This document shows, piece by piece, positions 27,237 to 35,854 of a DNA stretch of 64,000 nucleotides. Below the pieces are notes generated by a model, which saw only the letters and a list, made by a program, of their open reading frames with translations, did no database searches and had not been told where the DNA came from. Source of the DNA: Oceanospirillum sp048265165 (lineage in GTDB: Bacteria; Pseudomonadota; Gammaproteobacteria; Pseudomonadales; Halomonadaceae); NCBI RefSeq assembly GCF_048265165.1, contig NZ_JBLXCD010000002.1, forward strand, positions 558,001 to 622,000, written 5' to 3'. The stretch's first letter is position 1. Every line of letters begins with the position of its first letter. Made by a program: the position numbers and the translations under genes.

Positions 27237-28358
27237 ATGAGTATACGACGGCTGGATATTGCAGGTTTCAGGAATCTGAAGTCAGCGCAACTGCAACCGG
27301 CCTCAGGCGTAAATCTGATCATTGGTGAAAATGGTGCAGGAAAAACCTCAATACTGGAGGCGATCTCTGTCCTTTCCACCGGGCGGTCTTTCCGTGCAAG
27401 CCGCACACCGGCCATCATTAATTTCGAACAGGATGCTTATACTCTGTTTGCCGAAGTTTTTAATGCTCTTGCTGCCCATCAACAAATTGTTCCTATTGGT
27501 ATTTCCCGAAACCGACAAGGTGAACAACAGATCCGAATTGCAGGTCAACAGGCGAGAACCGCATCTCAGTTAGCCGAATTACTCCCGGTACAAACTATCA
27601 ATTCCGAGTCGTTTCAGTTACTCGAAGGCTCCCCTAAAGTCCGTCGTCAGTTTGTTGACTGGGGGGTGTTTCACGTGGAACATGTTTTTTTCCCGGTATG
27701 GCAAGCGGGGCAAAAAGCGTTGAAACAGCGCAATAAGCTACTGAAATATGGTAAAATGCAGGGCTCTGCGCAGCATGATACATGGGATGAGGCGTTGGCT
27801 GGGTATGCGGAACAAATCGATCTCTACCGCGCTCGCTACGTTGAGATGCTGGTTCCTGAGTTTAAGTCGACTCTGTCGGAGTTATCATTCTCGGATGAGG
27901 TGTCTCTCAGTTATTACCGGGGGTGGGATCGAACGGTTTCCTGCCTTGATGTACTGCGCCACAATAGAGAAAAAGACTTGGCACTTGGCTTCACTCAGTC
28001 AGGGCCGCACAGAGCAGATCTTAAAATCAGGGTTAACAAACTACCAGCGGTAGACGTGCTATCCCGTGGACAACAAAAATTAGTGGTGTGCGCTTTACTT
28101 TTAGCTCAGGGGCGACTGATGCAGAAAGTAACCGGAAAACAGAGTATCTATCTGGTTGATGACCTGCCTGCTGAGCTGGACAGTGAACACCGAAATTATT
28201 TATGCCAGGTGCTGGAAGAGATGCAGTGCCAGGTTTTTATTACCAGTGTGGAGGCGGATGCACTGATCCAATCTTGGTCAGCGTCAACGCCAATGACTGT
28301 GTTTCACGTGAAACATGGTGAGTTAGATCACACACCCGGACCCGCTGCCATCAGGTAA
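27237..28358 (+). CDS. recF: DNA replication and repair protein RecF
   Basis: SMC-like ATPase that loads RecA at gaps together with RecO and RecR. 373 residues; Walker A GENGAGKT at 30-37, signature SRGQQKL near 273 and Walker B YLVDDLPAELD near 302-312. Carries two parS sequences in its coding region. Followed by gyrB after 31 bases. Confidence 0.96.
   Translation: MSIRRLDIAGFRNLKSAQLQPASGVNLIIGENGAGKTSILEAISVLSTGRSFRASRTPAIINFEQDAYTLFAEVFNALAAHQQIVPIGISRNRQGEQQIRIAGQQARTASQLAELLPVQTINSESFQLLEGSPKVRRQFVDWGVFHVEHVFFPVWQAGQKALKQRNKLLKYGKMQGSAQHDTWDEALAGYAEQIDLYRARYVEMLVPEFKSTLSELSFSDEVSLSYYRGWDRTVSCLDVLRHNREKDLALGFTQSGPHRADLKIRVNKLPAVDVLSRGQQKLVVCALLLAQGRLMQKVTGKQSIYLVDDLPAELDSEHRNYLCQVLEEMQCQVFITSVEADALIQSWSASTPMTVFHVKHGELDHTPGPAAIR
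27667..27682. promoter_or_regulatory. parS site 1 (inside recF)
   Basis: TGTTTCACGTGGAACA fits the consensus TGTTNCACGTGNAACA exactly and differs from a perfect palindrome by one base. The ParB in this window belongs to the family that binds this sequence. Confidence 0.8.
28300..28315. promoter_or_regulatory. parS site 2 (inside recF)
   Basis: TGTTTCACGTGAAACA, a perfect 16-bp palindrome identical to the classic Bacillus parS. It lies near the 3' end of recF, 618 bases after site 1 and about 4 kb from the oriC candidate. Confidence 0.88.
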
Positions 28359-28389
28359 GCTGAGCCGGCTGTAAACACAGGAACAGGAT

Positions 28390-30810
28390 ATGAGCGAACA
28401 ATCATACGATTCATCCAGCATTAAGGTTTTAAAAGGTCTCGATGCGGTTCGTAAGCGTCCAGGGATGTATATCGGCGACACCGATGATGGAACAGGCCTG
28501 CACCATATGGTGTTTGAGTTGGTGGATAACTCAATTGATGAGGCGCTGGCGGGTCATTGTTCTGATATTAAGGTCATTATCCACCCGGACGAGTCGATTA
28601 CAGTATCAGACGATGGCCGTGGTATTCCTGTGGATATGCACGAAGAAGAAGGTGTATCAGCCGCTGAAGTGATTATGACGGTGCTGCACGCTGGTGGTAA
28701 GTTTGATGATAATAGCTACAAAGTATCCGGCGGCCTGCACGGTGTTGGTGTTTCTGTTGTAAACGCCCTTTCCGAAAAATTGACCCTGACAGTATGGCGC
28801 AGTGGTAAAGTTCATGAACAGGTTTATGTTCACGGGGTACCTGAAACGCCGCTACGCGTGATCGGTGAAACGGAAAAAACCGGCACAGAAACCCGCTTTC
28901 ATCCTTCACCTGAAACCTTTACTAACGTTGAGTTTCACTACGATATTCTGGCAAAACGTCTGCGGGAACTCTCTTTTCTGAACTCTGGTGTCAGCATCAC
29001 GCTGACCGATGAACGCTCGGGACGTACTGATAACTTCAAATATGAAGGTGGCCTGAGTGCCTTTGTTAAGTACCTGAATCAGAACAAAACAGCACTGAAT
29101 GATGTATTCCATTTTTCGGCAGAGCGGGAAGATGGAACCGGGGTTGAAGTGGCTCTCCAGTGGAACGATTCCTATCAGGAAAATATCTACTGCTTTACTA
29201 ACAATATTCCTCAGCGTGATGGTGGTACCCACCTTGCCGGTTTTCGTGCGGCCTTAACCCGCACACTGAACAACTATATTGAACAGGACCCTAAGGTCAA
29301 AAAAGATAAAGCGAGTACCTCCGGTGAAGATGCCCGTGAAGGATTGACTGCCATTGTCTCTGTGAAAGTACCTGATCCTAAGTTCTCATCGCAAACTAAA
29401 GATAAATTGGTTTCTTCGGAAGTGAAATCTGCAGTTGAGCAAGAGATGGGACGCCTGTTTGCTGATTACCTGCTGGAAAAGCCGAACGAAGCTAAGGCAA
29501 TCGTTAATAAGATGATTGATGCGGCCCGGGCCCGTGAAGCCGCCCGTAAAGCTCGTGAGATGACCCGCCGTAAAGGGGCACTGGATATTGCCGGTTTACC
29601 GGGAAAACTGGCCGACTGCCAGGAGAAAGACCCGGCGCTGTCTGAACTTTACTTAGTGGAGGGTGACTCTGCAGGCGGTTCCGCTAAGCAGGGTCGTAAC
29701 CGTAAAACCCAGGCGATTTTGCCGCTGAAAGGTAAGATTCTGAACGTCGAGAAAGCACGTTTTGATAAAATGCTGTCGTCGGCAGAGGTTGGTACTCTGA
29801 TTACCGCTATGGGCTGTGGTATTGGTCGGGAAGAGTTCAACCCGGATAAACTACGCTACCACTCCATTATCATTATGACGGATGCTGATGTGGATGGTTC
29901 TCATATCCGCACCTTGCTGCTGACCTTCTTCTTCCGTCAGATGCCCGAGCTGATCGAGCGTGGTCATATATTTATTGCTCAGCCGCCCCTGTACAAAATT
30001 AAGCGCGGTAAGCATGAGCAGTACCTGAAGGATGAACTGGCTCTGGAAGAGTACCTGACGAATACCGCTCTTGATGGCGGTGCACTGTACGTTAATCCAG
30101 AGGCTCCGGGTATTACAGGCGAAGCACTCGGTGGCCTGGTTGCCAGTTATCAGGATGTAGCACGTCGTATTACTCGTTTGTATCGTGCTTATCCTCAACC
30201 TGTGCTGGATCAGATGTTGGATCTTCCATTGCTTGATGATACGGCTTTAGCTGACAGGGCAGCAGTTCAGGCCTGGATTGATCAACTGAAAGCGATTCTG
30301 GAAGAGAATGCAGGTCGACACCCGGCAATGCGTTTTGAATGGCGTGTCTCACATGATAGTGAACGTAGTGTATACCTGCCGGAAGTGACTATTCTGGCCC
30401 ATGGGGTACCAACTGAGTATCGGTTTGGGTTGGACTTCTTTAAGTCTCAGGATTACAAGGCGATCAGTGAGCTGGCAGCCCGGTTGGATGGCTTACTGGA
30501 AGAGGGCGCTTATGTTAAGCGTGGCGAGCGTAAACGCGAAGTAAGCCGCTTCTCTGATGCTCTGACCTGGTTGCTGGGCGAAGCCCGCCGCGGCTTCAGT
30601 ATTCAGCGCTACAAAGGTCTGGGTGAGATGAACCCTAGTCAGCTCTGGGAAACCACCATGGACCCGGAAACCCGTCGTATGCTGCGGGTTAGTATTGAAG
30701 ATGCTGTTGCTGCAGATCAGATTTTCACCACTCTGATGGGGGATGAAGTAGAGCCTCGCCGTGACTTTATCGAAACCAACGCCCTGACCGTTGCAAATTT
30801 GGACGTTTAA
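28390..30810 (+). CDS. gyrB: DNA gyrase subunit B
   Basis: ATPase subunit of gyrase, introducing negative supercoils with GyrA. 806 residues, close to the 804 of E. coli, so the C-terminal insertion typical of proteobacterial GyrB is present. GHKL ATPase motifs ELVDNSIDEA and DDGRGIPVD, TOPRIM motifs EGDSAGGSAKQGR and DADVDGSHI, and the C-terminal QRYKGLGEMNPSQLWETTM. Confidence 0.98.
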   Translation: MSEQSYDSSSIKVLKGLDAVRKRPGMYIGDTDDGTGLHHMVFELVDNSIDEALAGHCSDIKVIIHPDESITVSDDGRGIPVDMHEEEGVSAAEVIMTVLHAGGKFDDNSYKVSGGLHGVGVSVVNALSEKLTLTVWRSGKVHEQVYVHGVPETPLRVIGETEKTGTETRFHPSPETFTNVEFHYDILAKRLRELSFLNSGVSITLTDERSGRTDNFKYEGGLSAFVKYLNQNKTALNDVFHFSAEREDGTGVEVALQWNDSYQENIYCFTNNIPQRDGGTHLAGFRAALTRTLNNYIEQDPKVKKDKASTSGEDAREGLTAIVSVKVPDPKFSSQTKDKLVSSEVKSAVEQEMGRLFADYLLEKPNEAKAIVNKMIDAARAREAARKAREMTRRKGALDIAGLPGKLADCQEKDPALSELYLVEGDSAGGSAKQGRNRKTQAILPLKGKILNVEKARFDKMLSSAEVGTLITAMGCGIGREEFNPDKLRYHSIIIMTDADVDGSHIRTLLLTFFFRQMPELIERGHIFIAQPPLYKIKRGKHEQYLKDELALEEYLTNTALDGGALYVNPEAPGITGEALGGLVASYQDVARRITRLYRAYPQPVLDQMLDLPLLDDTALADRAAVQAWIDQLKAILEENAGRHPAMRFEWRVSHDSERSVYLPEVTILAHGVPTEYRFGLDFFKSQDYKAISELAARLDGLLEEGAYVKRGERKREVSRFSDALTWLLGEARRGFSIQRYKGLGEMNPSQLWETTMDPETRRMLRVSIEDAVAADQIFTTLMGDEVEPRRDFIETNALTVANLDV

Positions 30811-30872
30811 TCAAGTATTTCGTTTAAACACCGGAAAAAAAGCAGCCTGCGAGCTGCTTTCAGGTTGCTGAC

Positions 30873-30902
30873 AAAGTCCTCGCCATCGTGCGGGGACTTT
30901 TT
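30873..30902 (+). terminator. Terminator of the dnaA-gyrB gene group
   Basis: 11-bp stem AAAGTCCTCGC/GCGGGGACTTT (30873-30883, 30890-30900, one G-T pair) followed by T's. A smaller hairpin AAAGCAGC/GCTGCTTT lies just before it (30839-30846, 30853-30860), so gyrB has two stop hairpins in tandem. Confidence 0.8.
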
Positions 30903-30938
30903 ATAATAGCCCTATCAGAAGTTTCATTTCTTGCTGGC

Positions 30939-31036
30939 AAAAAAAAGGCCCCCACTCTTACGAACCGAAGTTCTGGAGGAAGCCGTTGTTACCTAAGGAA
31001 TATCGATCAGGGTTAAGAGTGTCAATTATGGCGGGC
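30939..31036 (-). ncRNA. Candidate structured RNA or compound terminator between gyrB and gmhB
   Basis: On the minus strand a segment of about 98 nt is closed end to end: GCCC (from 31036) can pair with GGGC near 30948-30951, and CACTCTTA (31021-31014) pairs with TAAGAGTG (30960-30953). Inside is a GAAC-TTCG-GTTC hairpin (30962-30973), a stable C(UUCG)G tetraloop only when read on this strand. It ends in eight T's. Either the long 3' end of the gmhB transcript or an independent small RNA; a TTGACA lies inside but its -10 is poor. No known RNA family is recognised. Confidence 0.35.
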
Positions 31037-31052
31037 TTTATATCGCTTTGTG

Positions 31053-31601
31053 TTAGCCTTCAGTCTCAAGCAACCAGTCAATAAAGTCTGCTAGTTCATC
31101 AAAAACTAACGCATTTTCCAGCCCTTCGTTAGCGGTGAGTGTTTTCTCCCCTTTACCGGTTTTAACCAGTACCGCTTTGCATCCTCGAGCTTCACCCGCC
31201 TGTAGGTCGCGTAAGCTATCCCCAACCATAAAACAGCCTGATAGGTCACTGATGCTTAGCTCTTCCATAATTTGATCGATAAGGCCGGGCAGAGGCTTAC
31301 GGCACTCGCATCCTTCATCAGGTTTGTGGGGGCAGTATTTTATGGTGGCAAAAGAACCACCTTCAGCCTCAACGAGTTGCGTCATCTTATTATGCATCGC
31401 ATCAAGGTCATTCTGGTTGAAATGACCACGACCCAAACCCGATTGGTTGGTTGCCACGGCAATCAGATAACCTGCCCTGGAAAGCCGGGCGATTGCCTTG
31501 ATGCTGTTTTCTATGGGAATCCACTCGTCTGCATTTTTTACAAAAGCATCTGAGTCCAGGTTGATAACGCCGTCGCGGTCGAGGATAACCAGTTTAGTCA
31601 T
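31053..31601 (-). CDS. gmhB: D-glycero-beta-D-manno-heptose 1,7-bisphosphate 7-phosphatase
   Basis: HAD phosphatase in the ADP-heptose pathway for the LPS inner core. Start at ATG 31601 gives MTKLVILDRDGVIN and 182 residues; the longer upstream frame is unlike the family. Nucleophile and acid are Asp8 and Asp10. Later come TNQSGLGRG, the zinc-binding Cys/His cluster CPHKPDEGCECRKP and the MVGDSLRD motif. Found next to glyS as in Pseudomonas, and it serves the same pathway as the LPS core genes 4-8 kb away. Confidence 0.92.
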   Translation of the reverse strand: MTKLVILDRDGVINLDSDAFVKNADEWIPIENSIKAIARLSRAGYLIAVATNQSGLGRGHFNQNDLDAMHNKMTQLVEAEGGSFATIKYCPHKPDEGCECRKPLPGLIDQIMEELSISDLSGCFMVGDSLRDLQAGEARGCKAVLVKTGKGEKTLTANEGLENALVFDELADFIDWLLETEG

Positions 31602-31655
31602 GGCTGTATTTGAAATTCTTTTATGGAGTGGATGGTGATGTTTAAAAAATATAAA

Positions 31656-31683
31656 AAAAGAGCCGTAAACATACGGCTCTTTT
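31656..31683 (-). terminator. Terminator between glyS and gmhB
   Basis: Perfect 12-bp stem AAAAGAGCCGTA/TACGGCTCTTTT (31656-31667, 31672-31683) with a 4-base loop and A/T runs on both sides. It lies downstream of glyS and upstream of gmhB, so gmhB probably has its own promoter or is read by read-through. Confidence 0.85.
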
Positions 31684-31761
31684 CCAGCTTTAACAACCAC
31701 GATATGTAAGGGATTACAGGGATTGTGTTTTTGTCAGCTGTTTTTGTCGCTTATTGCTGTT

Positions 31762-33834
31762 TTATTGTTGCAGCAAGGCAATATCGGCAACTTCTAAGAA
31801 CAGGCTGCTTAGTGATGCCAGAAGAGCAAGACGGTTATTTTTAACCTGCTCATCGTCGGCCATCACCATGACATTGTCGAAGAAGTTATCAACAGCACTA
31901 CGCAGGCTGGCCAGGCTATTTAGCGCAGCCTGATAATTTGCAGCTGCAAACAAAGGAGCCAGTTCAGCTTGCTTAGCCGCAACCTGTTCTGCCAACACTT
32001 TTTCCGCATCTTCTGCCAGTAATGCAGTATCAACCTGTGCATTGCCCTGATAGTTCTGTTTAGCCAGAATGTTGTTCACACGCTTGTTGGCTGCAGCCAG
32101 AGCTTCGGCCTCGTCCAGCTTGCTGAAGGCTGTTACTGCCTGTACTCGACGATCAAAGTCATACGCGTTACTCACCGGGCGAGAACGTACTGCGAGGAAA
32201 GTTTCAACAGCGATGCCTTCAGCTTGATACCAAGCACGGAAACGGTCCAGCATATAGTTCAGCACATCATCTACTAAGCCTTCTGCTTTTGGCAGATTGC
32301 CATGTTGAGCAATACTGAGTTCGATTAAGTCTTTCAGATCGATATCCAGTTTGTTGTGTACCAAGATGCTCAAAATACCGATGGTTGCACGACGCAAAGC
32401 AAACGGATCTTTATCACCGGTTGGACGCTGGCCGATACCAAAAATACCCACCAAGGTGTCAATACGATCCGCAATGGCCAGAGCCATACCTGTTTTAGTG
32501 GCAGGTAGCTCATCACCGGCAAAGCGCGGCATATACTGTTCATTCAGGGACTGAGCAACCTCAGCATCTTCACCATCATTTGCGGCATAGTGTGCGCCCA
32601 TGATGCCTTGAAGGTCTGTAAATTCCAGTACCATTTCAGTGACGAGGTCACACTTGCTCAGATCAGCTGCACGCTGTGCTTTGGTTTTGTCACCATCAAT
32701 CTGTTCAGCAATAAACTGAGCGATTTGGCTAACACGCTGGGATTTATCATAGATACTGCCCAACTGTTTTTGGAAGGTAACGGTTTTCAGTGCATCGATA
32801 CGTTCTGCCAAAGGCTGCTTTTTATCTGTTTCAAAGAAGAAAGCGGCATCAGACAGGCGAGGGCGAATCACTTTTTCGTTACCGGCAATAACCTGGGCCG
32901 GATCTTTACTGACAATATTGGATACGGTAATAAAGTTAGGCTTTAACTGGCCATCTTTATCCACAACGTGGAAGTATTTCTGGTGCTCTTTCATGGAAGA
33001 GATCAGGCAGGCTGCCGGTACCTCGAGGAAGCGCTTTTCAAAGGAGCCGGTTAGCGCAACAGGCCACTCAACAAGGCCGTTAACCTCGTCCAGCAGATCT
33101 TCATCTATTTCAGCAATAGCGCCTAGTTTGGAGGCTTCTTCGTTGACCTGAGTACGGATGGTCTCACGACGCTCTTCCATATCAACCAGAACAAATGCTT
33201 TACGTAGTGTTTCCACATAGTTATCGGTGGAGGCCAGCTCGATAGCTTCGTTGTGATGGAAACGGTGGCCCATGGTGGTCCGGCCAGCGGTCAGGCCTAG
33301 TACTTCACAGTCGATAACATCAGTACCAAACAGACTAACCAGCCAGTGAACAGGGCGAGAGAACTCAATGCGGCTGGAACCCCAACGCATACGTTTAGGA
33401 ACTGGCAGTTGAGATATTGATTTATTAATCAGCTCAGGCAGCAGGTCTGAGGTCTGAGTACCTTTCTGAAGAGTGTTAAAGACCAACCAGGTTCCTTTAG
33501 GGGTTTCCATCTTTTCCAGGTCATCAAAGGCAACGCCGCAGGAGCGAGCAAAACCTTCCGCCGCTTTTGTTGGTTTGCCATCGGCATCCAGTGCAGCCTG
33601 CAGGGCTGGCCCCCGGCGTTGAACCTCTCGATCTGGTTGCGCGACTGCCAGTTGCTTAACCTGTACCGCCAGTCTGCGGGGGCTGGCCAGAGCTTTTACG
33701 TCAGCAAATGGGATATCTGCTTTTTCCAGACCCACTTTTATGCCTTCAGCGAACGCATCAGAAAGACGTTTCAGCGCGGTTGGGGGTAGCTCTTCCGTAC
33801 CCAGCTCAACCAGGAAATCACGTACTTCAGCCAT
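31762..33834 (-). CDS. glyS: Glycine-tRNA ligase subunit beta
   Basis: Beta subunit of the bacterial tetrameric glycyl-tRNA synthetase; recognises tRNA and carries the anticodon-binding region. Start at ATG 33834 gives MAEVRDFLVELGTEELPP and 690 residues (689 in E. coli); the long upstream extension overlaps glyQ and is not real. Motifs MRWGSSRIEFSRPVHWL and HQKYFHVVD are typical. Begins one base after the glyQ stop, so translation is probably coupled. Confidence 0.97.
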   Translation of the reverse strand: MAEVRDFLVELGTEELPPTALKRLSDAFAEGIKVGLEKADIPFADVKALASPRRLAVQVKQLAVAQPDREVQRRGPALQAALDADGKPTKAAEGFARSCGVAFDDLEKMETPKGTWLVFNTLQKGTQTSDLLPELINKSISQLPVPKRMRWGSSRIEFSRPVHWLVSLFGTDVIDCEVLGLTAGRTTMGHRFHHNEAIELASTDNYVETLRKAFVLVDMEERRETIRTQVNEEASKLGAIAEIDEDLLDEVNGLVEWPVALTGSFEKRFLEVPAACLISSMKEHQKYFHVVDKDGQLKPNFITVSNIVSKDPAQVIAGNEKVIRPRLSDAAFFFETDKKQPLAERIDALKTVTFQKQLGSIYDKSQRVSQIAQFIAEQIDGDKTKAQRAADLSKCDLVTEMVLEFTDLQGIMGAHYAANDGEDAEVAQSLNEQYMPRFAGDELPATKTGMALAIADRIDTLVGIFGIGQRPTGDKDPFALRRATIGILSILVHNKLDIDLKDLIELSIAQHGNLPKAEGLVDDVLNYMLDRFRAWYQAEGIAVETFLAVRSRPVSNAYDFDRRVQAVTAFSKLDEAEALAAANKRVNNILAKQNYQGNAQVDTALLAEDAEKVLAEQVAAKQAELAPLFAAANYQAALNSLASLRSAVDNFFDNVMVMADDEQVKNNRLALLASLSSLFLEVADIALLQQ

Positions 33835-33835
33835 G

Positions 33836-34795
33836 TTATGCCTCTTCCTCTTTATACTGAGCCAGAACTTCTTCACGCAGGGCGTCAGGCGCCAGCGGGA
33901 AACCGAGATCTTTACGCACCTTGAAGTAGGCATTCGCAACGTCACGAGCCATGGTACGCACACGCAGAATATAGCGTTGACGCTCAGTTACTGAAATTGC
34001 GTGACGTGCATCCAGCAGATTAAAGGTGTGGGATGCTTTTAAAACCTGCTCATAAGCCGGCAAAGGCAGTGGTGTATCCTGACCTAAGAGCTTTTGGCAC
34101 TCTGATTCGCAATGATCGAAGTTCTTAAACAGCATAGGAACATCGGCATGCTCAAAGTTATAGGTGGATTGTTCCACTTCATTCTGATGAAACACATCAC
34201 CATAGGTGACTTTCTTACCCATAGGATCGATGGTCCAAACCAAGTCATAGACACTGTCTACGCCCTGAATGTACATGGCGATCCGCTCAAGCCCATAGGT
34301 GATTTCGCCCGTCACGGGATAGCACTCAATACCGCCAGCTTGCTGGAAGTACGTAAACTGAGTGACCTCCATACCGTTTAGCCAGACTTCCCAGCCAAGA
34401 CCCCAGGCACCCAATGTTGGGGATTCCCAGTTATCTTCTACAAAGCGTACGTCATGGACATTGGTATCGATACCCATCATGCGCAGTGAGCCAAGATAGA
34501 GCTCCTGAATATTGCTTGGGGAGGGCTTCATCACCACCTGAAACTGATAGTAATGCTGCAGTCGGTTAGGGTTCTCACCATACCGGCCATCTGTTGGGCG
34601 GCGGGAAGGCTGAACATAGGCTGCATTCCACGTTTCAGGGCCGATAGAGCGCAAGAAAGTAGCTGGGTGGAAAGTCCCTGCGCCTACTTCCATATCCAGC
34701 GGCTGCAGAACAACACAGCCCTGATTGGCCCAGTATTGTTGCAGGGCCAGAATCAGGCCCTGAAAAGTTTTTACGTCTGGCGTATTTTGGTTCAT
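33836..34795 (-). CDS. glyQ: Glycine-tRNA ligase subunit alpha
   Basis: Catalytic class II synthetase subunit that activates glycine. 319 residues, a little longer than the ~303 of E. coli. Contains TFQGLILALQQYWANQGC, PLDMEVGAGTFHPATFLR and YVQPSRRPTDGRYGENPNR, the ATP- and glycine-site motifs. First gene of glyQS. Confidence 0.98.
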   Translation of the reverse strand: MNQNTPDVKTFQGLILALQQYWANQGCVVLQPLDMEVGAGTFHPATFLRSIGPETWNAAYVQPSRRPTDGRYGENPNRLQHYYQFQVVMKPSPSNIQELYLGSLRMMGIDTNVHDVRFVEDNWESPTLGAWGLGWEVWLNGMEVTQFTYFQQAGGIECYPVTGEITYGLERIAMYIQGVDSVYDLVWTIDPMGKKVTYGDVFHQNEVEQSTYNFEHADVPMLFKNFDHCESECQKLLGQDTPLPLPAYEQVLKASHTFNLLDARHAISVTERQRYILRVRTMARDVANAYFKVRKDLGFPLAPDALREEVLAQYKEEEA

Positions 34796-34897
34796 CTCAG
34801 TTAGCCACCATCAATGAGCTAATGAATTTTTATAAGTGGTCAAGTATACATTTCGTCCGCATATCTATGTAGTGGACATTGGGCAACAAGCATAAAA

Positions 34898-34920
34898 AAA
34901 GCGGCTGATATAGCCGCTTT
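34898..34920 (-). terminator. Terminator of the PAP2-like gene
   Basis: Perfect 9-bp stem AAAGCGGCT/AGCCGCTTT (34898-34906, 34912-34920) with a 5-base loop; on the minus strand it ends in seven T's. Lies 37 bases after the stop of the PAP2-like gene and upstream of glyQ. Confidence 0.88.
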
Positions 34921-34956
34921 CTCGGTGATCTACCGGTTTTACACCATCTGATAAGA

Positions 34957-35739
34957 TCAGAATGGCTTAATCACACTTAACAGCACAGTATCTTCGTCCG
35001 CATAGGGTAGCACAAGGGCCTCGTCAGGCTGTAGATTACCATTGATCACTTCCGTGACTTTAGCCGCGTAGAGCCAGCCCATCAGTACCTGTGAGAAGTA
35101 GTGCTTCTGATCATTCATGCGGGAGATCCCCGTCAAGGGTGACAGACCGTAGAAAACGGCTTTGGCATAAGGGTTGTCAGTCATTTGAGCGGCGGTCAGA
35201 AAAGGAACGGCTCCGACATATGCATGACCGCTGACGGTGTGCTCGTATTCAAATTCAAAAATATTCCATTCAGAGCCAACACCATGTCGTGGGCGGGCGC
35301 CACCGAGAATAGCCTGTGAGGCCCAAACAGCAGGTAAGCCTACCAAAAGCGCCTGAGCTGTGCGATCGCCCCACTCCGGAACAGGCCCGCAGTCGCGTTC
35401 GCAAGCGAGGCGGTTGAGTGCTGCCAGACCAAAATAGATAGCGGTTGGAGCTGTATCGCCAAATGTTTTTGTGATCTCAGAGAAGTCATTGGATGATTGC
35501 GAAAGGATGTTGCTGTTATAGCTATCCTGGATCTCCTGATCGAGATCAGTATTGGCAAAAATACCGCCAACTAAAAGAGTTTTTCCTAACCAGGGGAGGT
35601 TATCCGGGCTATATACATTCTGATAGCCGTGGCCTAAATCTGAAGCAAATTCAGAGAAGCCGTTATCAGCATGCACTCTTGAGGTATAGGAAAGTACGAA
35701 GACAGCAGTAAGGGCGATGGAAAGGGTAATTTTTGACAT
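34957..35739 (-). CDS. PAP2-superfamily protein with altered catalytic residues, exported
   Basis: 260 residues with a signal peptide (cut probably after VHA, residue 24). PAP2 motifs are visible but degenerate. Motif 1 is Q142-x6-R149-P150 where Lys is expected first; motif 2 is S170-G171-H172; motif 3 is S206-R207-x5-H213-x3-Q217 where the last residue is normally Asp. Two Cys (113, 117) could form a disulfide. Family members dephosphorylate lipids such as undecaprenyl pyrophosphate, but the lost Lys and Asp make activity doubtful. It sits by an LPS core gene block. Confidence 0.75.
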   Translation of the reverse strand: MSKITLSIALTAVFVLSYTSRVHADNGFSEFASDLGHGYQNVYSPDNLPWLGKTLLVGGIFANTDLDQEIQDSYNSNILSQSSNDFSEITKTFGDTAPTAIYFGLAALNRLACERDCGPVPEWGDRTAQALLVGLPAVWASQAILGGARPRHGVGSEWNIFEFEYEHTVSGHAYVGAVPFLTAAQMTDNPYAKAVFYGLSPLTGISRMNDQKHYFSQVLMGWLYAAKVTEVINGNLQPDEALVLPYADEDTVLLSVIKPF

Positions 35740-35854
35740 ATATCCGTATATTCTAATAATTAATCGATTGGGTAGGGGCGATCAATATAACTGATGAATC
35801 CTTAAGAAACGATTAATAACTGGTGAAAAGTACCGATTTAATGCAGCTGAAGTA

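Noticed and set aside
30902..30907. TATAAT just after the gyrB terminator
   Set aside because: No acceptable -35 at 16-18 bases; it overlaps the T-run of the terminator and is probably chance.
30947..31036. Reading the gyrB-gmhB element as a 4.5S (SRP) RNA or a tRNA
   Set aside because: The plus strand has GGAGGAAGC-like sequence reminiscent of SRP RNA, but the surrounding symmetric loops do not fit. No anticodon or T-arm arrangement is present.
33835..33963. N-terminal extension of glyS upstream of 33834
   Set aside because: It would overlap glyQ and does not match any GlyS; the ATG at 33834 gives the normal length.
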